Part shown: piece by piece, positions 12,801-24,800 of the stretch
Layout of the letters: each line of letters opens with the position of its first letter
Numbering within the stretch: the stretch's first letter is position 1
Source: Sinonovacula constricta
Lineage: Eukaryota > Mollusca > Bivalvia > Cardiida > Solecurtidae
Reading direction: 5' to 3'
Assembly (NCBI GenBank): GCA_007844125.1
Contig: CM017572.1
Span: 43,568,632 to 43,632,631 of the forward strand
Length of the DNA stretch: 64,000 nt
Translations under genes and position numbers: made by a program
Notes under the pieces: generated by a model
Databases searched by the model: none
Told to the model about the DNA's origin: nothing
Seen by the model: the letters and a program-made list of their open reading frames with translations, nothing else

Positions 12801-15800
12801 GATTAAGTTTGTGTATTGAAACAAGGGTTGTATTTGAAAACTTTGGCAATGCTATATTTGATGAAATCTTTCCCTCATCTTACATATATTGAAAGAAACT
12901 TTGGTTTCATTTATCAAAATTAAGGATGGTAAGAATATTCCTGCCTGGACAATTCTACATAACACCTGAAAACTCCATAACTGGTGGGCCTTTTGGGATC
13001 TGCAACCATGTACTATGAGACTCCCAAGCTCAATTTCATGAGTTTAAACCTCCTTTAACTCTTTAAATGTCTAATTGTTTACTACAAAACATTATTACTA
13101 TTAAGTTGATAATGAAACATAGTAAGGAAACATTTAATAACAACAAAAAAAAGCAGCACACCAGAAAGTCCCTTGGTAAGCCTAAATTGCTCATAGAATA
13201 CAAGAAAGAAGATAAGGATAAAAACATACCAAATATATCGGCTATCTCCCCTTGTCTCAGTAAAGGGTGTTCCTTGTGAAAATCCACTATTTCTTGCTTT
13301 ACATCTGCTGTCAAGGTCGTTCTTGGCTTCCTTGGAGTTTGCGTCAAGAGATCTTTATATGACACAGAGCGCACATTTGTTATCGCTAGTTTCATCTCTT
13401 TTGGTATCCCATTGTGTTTCCTTTTTATGCCTGCTCCGCTAAGTTTATGCTGAAGCAGGTTGTCATTTTTTCTAGTTAAATAATCTTTCACCTGAAGCTT
13501 AGCAAAGTTGAGAAGGCCTTGATTATGGGAGTCAATCTGGAGTGGTTGGCTTAGGCCAAGTCCATTTTCACTGGTAGTTAGCAGATGGAGTTGGGGAAAC
13601 CCATACTCAAATGGCTTCACATCAACCTCCTCTGTCTCCTGAAATAATTACACAATCCGACATAGGTGTTCTGTAATTCTAAAATAAATTAAATGAGTTC
13701 GGTAAAACAATAGGAAATGAGGCTCTGCTGAACTTGTTATCATTTTACCCAACTAGTTTAATATTCTCAAATTTAAATAAACACAAATGTTGTATTCAAT
13801 TTTTAACATAGCCAATAAATCAGCATGTTTTGTTGACTATGAACCATCCTTGCATCACATCTGCAACTCGCAAACTAGTGGGTAGTTGTGATAACCAATG
13901 GGTGTTACTTATTAATGTGATATGTATCCTATGTGATATATTTTTAGCTCAACGTGCTCAAGGTGAGCTTTTTTGATACCCCTTCTTATCAGTGGTCTGT
14001 TGTGCAGCGTGAACATTTAAGCTTGTGAACAAGCTAGAGACCACAGTTTTTATTTAGTCTTCATCAAATTGGTCAGAATGTTCATCTGCATGAAATCTTG
14101 GAGGTGTTCATTATTGGGTCACCTGGGGTCAAAAACTAGGACTAAAAGTCAAACTTTAGGAAAAACTTGTGAACACAATAGAGGCCTCATTTAAAGTCCA
14201 ATCTTCATCAATCTTGGTCAGAATGTTTGTCTACATAAAATCTTGGACGAGTTCGTTATTGGGTCACGTGGGGTCAAAAAGTAGGTCACTAGGTTATATC
14301 TTAGAAAAAGCTTGTGAAAAACGCTAGAGACCACATTTATAGCCCAATCTTCACCAATCTTGATCAGAACGTTTGTCTGCATAAAATCTTGGATGAGTTC
14401 ATTATTTGGTCACTTGGGGTCAAAAAGTAGGTCACTAGGTCAAATCTCAGAAAAAGCTTGTGAACACACTAAAGGCCCCACTTATGGCCCAATCTTCACC
14501 AAACTTGATCATACCAGTACATGTATATAAACAAAACACACATATATCTTTATTCAACCTATTTATTTAAACAGTCCTAAAAGGGGTCAACCGGGTGAAT
14601 ACTATACTAGTGATAATATCTTACTTATAGTTTTCTTAAAACCATTTTTTAACATGTAAAATAATTAGCCACTGGGCAGTACTACTCAACAATATTATGA
14701 AACTATCATAGACGATAGTAACACATATTTTATATTACATCTATATTTATCTGTATATATGGAATATCACATCTTCCAGCTATACATAATGTGCACATAA
14801 AAAAATATTATTACTTGTTGCCAAGATAGACTTATAAAATATCACACATCTAGCGTATATGCAAATATAAAGTAAATCAAACAGAAATTAAACTCCACGA
14901 CTTAGTAATACCCTGTAAAATGCTCTTTATATGATTTAAAATAAGCAACCGTTTTAAAACAATATTTTTTTTGTGATAATCAAATTTCTGTGATAATAGC
15001 TAGCTAAAATTAAAAACAAATGTGATATACACCTTGCAATAAAAAAACAACAACACCTGTGAAATATATTCCTGTTAAGTATAAACTTCTGTGATAATCA
15101 CATCTATATGTTTTATGGGTTTACATATTTTTAGTGCAGTCTCTAAACTGAGGTTAGAATTTTAATCTTCTAGATTTTCTAATTAACAAAGATTTTTATA
15201 CATTATATGTCTTAAATATCCTTAGGTTTTAAATTCATTTCACTCCTACACAACCCATTACATCTGTGATAACCTTCTACAACATCTTTAACCATCTTAA
15301 GTACTGGACTTCCATAAGGTAAACGGCGAGGGTAAACAAAACCAAAGTTCATAACTGGGTCATGTGGTGTCAAAAAATAGGTCACTAGGTAAAGTCTTAC
15401 AAAAAGCTTGTGAACACACTAGATGCCTGATTTACAGGCCAATCTTCATCAAACTTGGTCAAAATGTTTGTCTGCATGAAATCCTGGACGAGTTCGTTAT
15501 TGGGTCACGTGGGATCAAGAAATAGGTCAAAAAAAGCCACACTAGGGACCACATTTATAGCCCAGTCTTTTCTTAACCTGGCCAGAATGTTTGCCTGCAA
15601 TAAATCTTGGGTGAGTTTGTAACAAGGTCACTAAGCCAACAACTAGGTCACTAGGTCAAATTTTAGAAAAAACTTGTGAAAACACTTAGAGGCCACATTG
15701 GGCCATCTTCACCAATCTTGGCTAGAATGTTTTCCAGTATGAAATCTTATATATGTTTCGAAATAGGTCATGTGGATTCAGTAGGTTACTAGGTAAAATT

Positions 15801-18800
15801 CTAGAAAATGTTATCAGCCCAGCGGCCACACTAATGGTCCAATCTTTACCAAAGATTTCTAAAGTAAATAACTCTTAAAAAAATCCTTCCTAAACCCTCC
15901 CAGTTCATGCAGTCTGTTGGAGAGAAACGGTCATACACCATGAATTCAAAAAGGACAATTAATTGAAATCTAGCTTTGTCATAAAAAATATCAAAATGTT
16001 TTATTTTAAGTTTGAAAAATTTATTATTATAGAGAAAAACAGTGGCATACATGCAAAATGAATGCTGAAGTAACTTTTCTGAAGTAATTATTTCAAAACG
16101 GGTTTTTGTTTCAAAACCGGTTGTAACAGTACCTATGATATCAGGTGCAATAGATTGTGTAATTAGAGTATGTGAAGCTTATGACTGTACACCCCCTACC
16201 CGCATCCTTTAGTTTTTTTCTTTTGCATTTTTGACATTTTTTTTTTGTTGTTGAGAAAAATGTGTAGGCAAATGCTACAGTGCCTAAAGGAAGCTAGGCC
16301 GCTGATAAATATTGAACTTAATTTTTTTTAAAAACATTCCTAGGCAATAGTTGGCAAATTTATGGCAGACTTTGCATTAAAGTGTATAATTTATTGGATA
16401 CTTTAACTAGAAGATACATCATACGCAACTATAACAAGTGGCCTTATAGTGGCATTATATTTGAAATGTTCCTGTAGAAAACATCTTTTCATTCATTGGC
16501 ATTAAAATGTATTTAATTTAAAACTGAAATATTAAACTAAATTTTCATTCAAGTGGGGTAACTCCTGCAAAGATCTTAGCATAAAAAGGGGGAAGTAATT
16601 TATATTCTATTTCAGTAAAGTGATTTAAAGCTAATTACTTGTTGCTTTGAGCCCAGTCAGGCTGTCTGTATTGTACTATGTAGCAGATAATGAAACATAA
16701 GCATCATGCAGGCAGATATAAATACAAAGAGTTTGATCAATATAGTTTTCTTTCTTTAAAACCCTTAGACTTTGTTTACTTTTTTATCTATTTATAGACT
16801 ATGTGTTGATTTCCACTCAATATAGATGCAATAGCGATATCTGCTTAATAAGGATTTTATGGCAAATCTAATTTTTTTTATTGACAGAATTTTGCAACTA
16901 AGTAAGTTTTATTCAACACCACTTTCTAACCAAAGCATTGATAGCATTGTTAGGACTGTGTCTTTATTTCATTGTAATTCACAATGAACAAATAATGCAA
17001 AAGAATACATTTGCAATCATCTGTTGGTATAAAAGAGGAATTGTCACATCTCAAATAAAAAAATATAAGTTCTTGACTTTTTATATAACCCGCTAAAAGC
17101 AACAGTGTAGGGATCAAAAATAAGGCGTAGTAAACCCTGATCCCAAAGTTCACTGTGTGAGTGTAGATAATAATATATATCCCTGTTAGGTTTAGTAGCT
17201 TCACTAAAGACTGGGCTGCTGTATTCTTTCATATTCATTAAGTCCTATTCTATGTAGTTCTGTATTACAATCACTTGAACTCGTATAGTTAGAACATGAT
17301 TAACATAATAACTTTAACATGTAAAGCATAACTATCATTACTGATGCAGCTAGTTGGTTTTACAAGCCGTAGTTTTTTTTTAACCATATTTACTTCCCCT
17401 CAGGTATGAAGACCCAATTTTCACATTTCTTTTCTCTGGGCGGTGTCCAACGAAAAGATAATATTGCTAATTATCAGTGTGTTTGTGGCCAGGTGATTCC
17501 CAATTCCTGATAACTCTAGATCCTTAAAATAGCTAACTAAGTTGCATTTGCAGAGATAGATTCACCCCCACTAAAATCATTTGATGTTGCGAGGCAACTC
17601 CTTTACATGTGCCAACTCCTGTACATGTGCACTAACAATCAGCTTAAAGCAAGACCTTTTAAGTTAACAATACATTGTTTCCCTTGATGTTATTTCTGGG
17701 TAAAAGTGTTGGATATCACCTTTAATTCTATTTTACCATTCTTTATATACCGTCCCTCTATCACCCTCTCTGTTTATTAATTATTTTTCTTTTAATGTAC
17801 ATGTTTGTACTGCCATTGTGATATTGTAATTTGTTTTCAAGCATGGACCTGTATGTCTTTATTGACTGGGCACTTATTTTGTTTGTGTAAACCTGCTCCT
17901 TGCCTCCCACCTTTATCTGAAACTCTTCCAATAAATACTCATCAATAATTGTGACACACACCATACAGACATTATTTACCATCCCATTATACCTTTCATA
18001 CTACTACACACCTGTGTGAAACGTTCTAAACTTCAGTCCAATACACAGACTGTCTTTGCTAGGGTGACTACCCATTCCACCACCCTATTGTTCATAATAT
18101 ATGCAACCTATGCCTTCACTATGAATCACCGGACTCAGGAATGTGATAATACAACAAATTTATTATAGATAACTACTGTCTTGTACCACTCAATTCGAAT
18201 TAAAAATCTTACCATTCTACTGGAAAATTCCTGACTTACAAGTCACTGATGTAAATTGTGAATTTTATCCATTTGAAGCAGTATTAAACACTGTGGGACT
18301 TTTATATTTTCAAGGCGACCAAGTATGGTAGTCACAATACACACCTGTGCAGACTGTTCACATATCACAATGAGCCTCAAGCAATGCAGACTGGTTCCCC
18401 AATATCTCTCTTCTCACATATCACTTGCAGAGCAAAGCTGGGAAATGGCCTGTGCTATTTTTAGCATGCAGTGGCTTTACCTTGTCACATTATACAGGTA
18501 AAGGGTTATACTGTGTGTGATACATTACAGGTGAATTAAACGAGGGCTTAATAGATGTGTTACAGTATGCTACATGTATCCTAGTGGTTTTACCTGGTTA
18601 AAAATTGTCCTCATGCTTTCAAAAATAGTCTCTTGCCTTTTAAATCCTAATATTCCATCAGGGACAATACATCAATAATATATGACACAATTTTTTTTTT
18701 TTTACTTAAAGGAACAACAACCTTAACATCTTTAGTCAACCAATTATTTATAATGTGTAAAATGACATCCGTTTTGATTTTTGCTAATCTGCACTTTCAT

Positions 18801-21800
18801 AACCCAGATATTTATGTCTTAACATGTCTAAAATTGACTCTGTGCTGCTTTATTGGGAATTGGGATCACTACAGTGGAATGTCACATGATCTATATGACA
18901 TCATTAATGTTTGGCACCTCGCAATCTAAGTTTGAAGAAAAAAAAAATCTTGATTCAAACTAGCAAAGACTGTAAAAACTCCAACCATACATTTCTAGAG
19001 TTTATTCTACTATAACCATTGGCTCCATGTATAACAAAATTACAGTTACTTATGCAATTGTTAAAGCTATTCTAAGTCAATACTTAAGCTTTTATAATTT
19101 GGTTGAGCTAATAGATTTATAGTAAATAACCACATACAATCAATTTTTAAAACAATTTTAAAATCTTAGTTAAGATTTAAGCACATTCATGAACAGTTGT
19201 TTCTTTAAAATATTTTAAATTTCATCTTGAATCTTGCAAAGGATCTTTGTATTTCTTTTAGGCTTTTAAAAGATTTCTAATCAATACATTCTTAATAAAT
19301 GGCAAGTCACTCTTCAAACTTCAAACTTGCTCAGAATGTTTGTCTGCATGAAATCGTGGATGAGTTCATAATTGGGTTATGTGGGATCAAAAAGTAGGTA
19401 ACTAGGTCAAATCTTAGAAAAAGCTTGTGAACACACTAGAAGCCCCATTTATGGCCCAATGTTCACCTAACTTGATCAGAATGTTTGCCTGCATGAAATC
19501 TTGGATGTGTCCATAAATGGGTAATATGGGGTCAATAAATAGATCAAATCTTAGAAAAAGCGTGTGAACACACTATAGACCACATTTATTGCCCAATCTT
19601 CATCGAACTTGGTCAGAATGTTTGTCTGCATGAAATCTTGGATGAGATCATAACTGGGTCACATGGGATCGATAAGTAGGTCACTAGGTCAAATCTTAGA
19701 AAAAACATGTGATCACACTAGAGGCCACATTCATAGCCCAATCTTCACCAAACTTGATCAGTTTATCTGCATCAAATCTTTGATGAGTATATTATTGGGT
19801 CATGTGAGGTCAAAAAGTAGGTCACATTTTAGAAAAACCTTGTGAAAACACTTAAGAGGCCACATTGATGGCCCAATCTTCACCTAACTTGGCCAGCATG
19901 TTTGCCAGTATAAAATCTTACGTATGTTTTGAAGTGGGTCATGTGGATTTAGCAGGTTACTTGGTAAAATTCTAGAAAATGTTAGCAACCCAGTGGCCTT
20001 ACTAATGGTCCAATCTTCACCAAAGATTTCTTAAGTAAATAACTCTTAATTACTTGATGCCAGATTTGAGCCTACAAAAACCATTGTCATCAGGTGAGCA
20101 ATTAAGGGCCATCATGGCCCTCTTGTTATCCAATGTATTGATTGGCTTTTGGTCTTATTTAGTAAAAATGATTAAGCACATGACAGACATCTATCAAAAT
20201 AAATGCACATCATCAGGCTTATTTCTGCTTATTCTTGTTTCTTTATTCTTTCAAAAACACTGCTTTATTAAAACAAAGCATGGATAATAAGGAAGTTAAA
20301 CGAAAAGAATTAGGCTAACAAGAGAAAGTTAAATGGATTAACAATAATGAGATAGCTGGCAAAAGCCAAGAACATTTAGCTGTCATGTATGGTATGGGTA
20401 AATTAACAATCATGAATAAATCTTTGAAACAAGTACATTTGAATACAGGATACAGTGTGACTCAAATGAATGATATAAAAAACTTACATAAATTTTATCA
20501 ATTACATGTAAGCTTCCCCTCCGTATCCAAACTCCATACGAAGAGCTTAATACTCTCATGTAGATATGGTTCCAGGAAGTCTGAGGTAATGGTATAAGGG
20601 TGACGAGTCCCATTTTTTAAGAAAAAATCTCTTATGTACGCGAGTGAACTTGGACTGTCTGAATTCAAGGCAATCACAGGGTGGTTGACCCAGTTTTGGC
20701 AATGACACACTGTTACTTTCTTGTCTGTGTGTGATGAAAGTGATTGTGTATCAGAGGAGCGCGTTAAAAACTGGAAAGCTAAACTGCCCAACATAGCTGA
20801 TGGATACAGTCCTAGAGACATTTACTACATGGATGAGACTGGATTGTTCTTTCGTGCATTATCCGACAAAAGTCTTAGTGTTAAGGGAAGCGTGTAAGGG
20901 GCATAAGAAATCCAAAGAAAGGATAACGTTATCATTATGTATAAACATGGAAGGTGAGTTCGACAAGCCTGTTGTGATAGGTTGGGCAGCTAAGCCCAGG
21001 TGTTTCAAGAACCTGAAAGTTGAGGACTTACCAGTGACTTTGTATCATAATCGGAAAGCATGGATGACAAAGAAACTATTTAAGAACTTTTGTAAGAGCT
21101 TTAACGAGCACATGAAATGAGCTGATAGACATGTGCTGTTGATCCTAGATATCGCACCAGCACATACTGAGAACCTAAAACCATCTAATGTGAAACTTCC
21201 AAGTGTTTCTTCCAAGAAGAGCACAACCAACCTTCAGCCGATCAACCAGGGCATTATCTACACCAGCAAACAGCTCTAGAAGAAACTTCTGCTTCAACAC
21301 GTTACATCAGCTGTTGATCAGAACAGCTCAGTGACATCAGAAAACATTTCTTAGTCATTGACTGTGCTTGATGTCATTCACTGGACAAATGGTGCTTTTA
21401 AGGAGGTGTAAAAGTTTAGTGTTTTGCCTAGGCTGGACTCTCCAGGAAAGGGATAAGTGTGGACAGTGACGATGAAATTCCACTAGTTAAGCTAGCCAGC
21501 TGGTCAGAACCGCTAATGACAAACTTAATATAAGACCAAATGACTCCAATGTTGACAATGTAGCCCCAGTTCACGAGGAGCTGACTGACAATTGGGAAAA
21601 TTATCTGTTGTCTTCCCACAGATACTTAATCTGTTGTCTGCTCACAGAGACTATCTGTTGTCTGCCCACAGAGACTATCTGTTGTCAGCCCACAGAGACT
21701 CTGTTGTCAGCCCACAGAAACTCTATTGTCAGCCCACAGAGACACTATCTGTTGTCTGCCCACGGAGACTATCTGTTGTCAGCCCACAGACTATCTACTG

Positions 21801-24800
21801 TCAGCCCACAGAGACACTATCTGTTGTCAGCCCACAGAGACTATCTGTTGTCTGCCCACAGAGACTATCTGTTGTCAGCCCACAGAGACTATATGTTGTC
21901 AGCCCAGAGACACTATCTGTTGTCTGCCCATGGAGACTATCTGTTGTCAGGCCACAGAGACTATCTATTGTCTGCCCATGGAGACTATCTGTTGTCAGCA
22001 CACAGAGACTATCTGTTGTCAGCCCACAGAGACACTATCTGTTGTCAGCCCACAGAGACACTATCTGTTGTCAGCCCACAAAGACTATCTGTTGTCAGCC
22101 CACAGAGACACTATCTGTTGTCAGCCCACAGAGACACTATCTGTTGTCAGCCCACAGAGACACTATCTGTTGTCTGCCCATGGAGACTCTATCTGTTGTC
22201 AGCTCAAAGAGACTATCTATTGTCTGCCCAAAGAGACTGTATCTGTTGTCAGCCCACAGAGACTATCTGTTGTCAGCCCACAGAGACTCTATCTGTTGTC
22301 TGCCCACAGAGGCTATCTGTTGTCTGCCCACAGAGCATATCTGTTGTCAGCCCATAGAGACTCTATCTGTTGTCTGCCCACAGAGACTATCTGTTGTCAG
22401 CCCACAGAGACTATCTGTTGTCAGCTCACAGAGACTATCTATTGTCTGCCCACAGATACACTCTCTGTTGTCAGCCCACAGAGACTCTATCTGTTGTCTG
22501 CCCACAGAGACTCTATCTGTTGTCTGCCCACAGAGACTATCTGTTGTCAGCCCACAGAGACTCTATCTGTTGTCTTCCCCCATAGACTCTATCTGTTGTC
22601 TTCCCACATAGACTCTATCTGTTGTCTGCCCACAGAGACTATCTGTTGTCAGCCCACAGAGACACTACCTGTTGTCTGCCCATAGAGACTCTATATGTTG
22701 TCAGCCCACAGAGACTATCTGTTGTCAGCCCACAAAGACACTCTCTGTTGTCAGCCAACAGAGACTATCTGTTGTCAGCCCACTATCTGTTGTCAGCTCA
22801 CAGAGACTATCTGTTGTCTGCCCACAGAGACTATTTGTTGTCAGCCCACAGAGACACTATCTGTTGTCTGCTCAGAGACTCTATATGTTGTCTGCCCACA
22901 GAGACTCTATCTGTTGTCACCCCACAGAGTCTATCTGTTGTCAGGCCATAGAATTACTGTTGTCTGACCACAAAGACTATCTGTTGTCAGCCCACAGAGA
23001 CAATATCTGTTGTCAGCCCACAGAGACCTATCTGTTGTCAGCCCACATGGACTATCTGTTGTCTGTCCACAGAGACTATCTGTTGTCAGCCCACAGAGAC
23101 TATCTGCTGTCAGCCCACAGACTATTTGTTGTCAGCCCACAGAGACACTACCTGTTGTCAGCCAACAGAGACTATCTGTTGTCAGCCCACTATCTGTTGT
23201 CAGCTCACAGAGACTATCTGTTGTCTGCCCACAGAGACTATTTGTTGTCAGCCCACAGAGACACTATCTGTTGTCTGCCCAGAGACTCTATATGTTGTCT
23301 GCCCACAGAGACTCTATCTGTTGTCAGCCCACAGAGTCTATCTGTTGCCAGGCCATAGAATTACTGTTGTCTGACCACAAAGACTATCTGTTGTCAGCCC
23401 ACAGAGACAATATCTGTTGTCAGCCCACAGAGACCTATCTGTTGTCAGCCCACACAGACTATCTGTTGTCTGTCCACAGAGACTATCTGTTGTCAGCCCA
23501 CAGAGACTATCTGCGGTCAGCCCACAGACTATTTGTTGTCAGCCCACAGAGACACTACCTGTTGTCAGCCCACAGAGACTATCTGTTGTCAGCCCACAGA
23601 GACACTACCTGTTGTCAGCCCACACAGACTATCTGTTGTCAGCCCACAGAGACTATCTGTTGTCTGCCCACAGAGACTCTATCTGTTGTCTGCCCAGAGA
23701 CTCTATATGTTGTCTGCCCACAGAGACTCTATCTGTTGTCAGCCCACAGAGTCTATCTGTTGTCAGGCCATATAATTACTGTTGTCCGACCACAAAGACT
23801 ATCTGTTGTCAGCCCACAGAGACTATCTGTTGTCAGCCCACAGAGACTTTATTTGTTGTCAGCCCACAGGGACTATCTGTTGTCTGCCCACAGAGACTAT
23901 CTGTTGTCTTCCCCCATAGACTCTATCTGTTGTCTTCCCACATAGACTCTATCTGTTGTCTGCCCACAGAGACTATCTGTTGTCTGCCCACAGAGACTCT
24001 GTCTGTTGTCTGCCCACAGAGACTCTGTCTGTTGTCTGCCCACAGAGACTATATGTTGTCTGCCTACAGAGACTCTATCTGTTGTCTGCCTACAGAGACT
24101 ATCTGTTGTCTGCCCACAGAGACTCTGTCTGTTGTCTGCCCACAGAGACTCTGTCTGTTGTCTGCCCACAGAGACTATCTGTTGTGTGCCTACAGAGACT
24201 ATCTGTTGTCTGCCCGCAGGGACTATCTGTTGTCTGCCCACAGGGACTATCCGTTGTCTGCCCACAGAGACTATCTGTTGTCTACCCACAGAGACTCTGT
24301 CTGTTGTCTGCCCACAGAGACTATCTGTTGTCTACCCACAGAGACTCTGTCTGTTGTCTGCCCACAGAGACTATCTGTTGTCTGCCCACAGAGACTATCT
24401 GTTGTCTACCCACAGAGACTCTGTCTGTTGTCTGCCCACAGAGACTATCTGTTGTCAGCCCACAGAGACTTTATCTGTTGTCAGCCCACAGGGACTATCT
24501 GTTGTCTGCCCACAGAGACTATCTGTTGTCTACCCACAGAGACTCTGTCTGTTGTCTGCCCACAGAGACTATCTGTTGTCTGCCCACAGAGTCTATCTGT
24601 TGTCTGCCCACAGAGACTCTGTCTGTTGTCTGCCCACAGAGACTCTAGTGCAACTTTAGTTGAAGTACTAGTGCAGGTAGTGATGATCATGATGATCAGG
24701 ACTATGCTGATTTTGAGGTCACTTGTAACATCAAATCTCATCAAGAAGCATAAAGATACTTTCAGCAGCTGAAGTTGTATTGTGGTGTAAAGGACATGAA

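Noticed and set aside
20498..20821. Minus-strand 107-residue open frame
   Set aside because: Antisense shadow of the dead Tigger transposase HTH and DDE region.
21600..24650. CRISPR array
   Set aside because: Units are head to tail with no unique spacers, and the context is a eukaryotic transposon; same argument for 40486-41838 and 53955-56880.
21592..24772. Long open frames of LSVVSPQR / DYLLSAHR type on the plus strand
   Set aside because: They come from a stop-free 24-26 bp minisatellite unit, are open in several frames at once and carry no domain.
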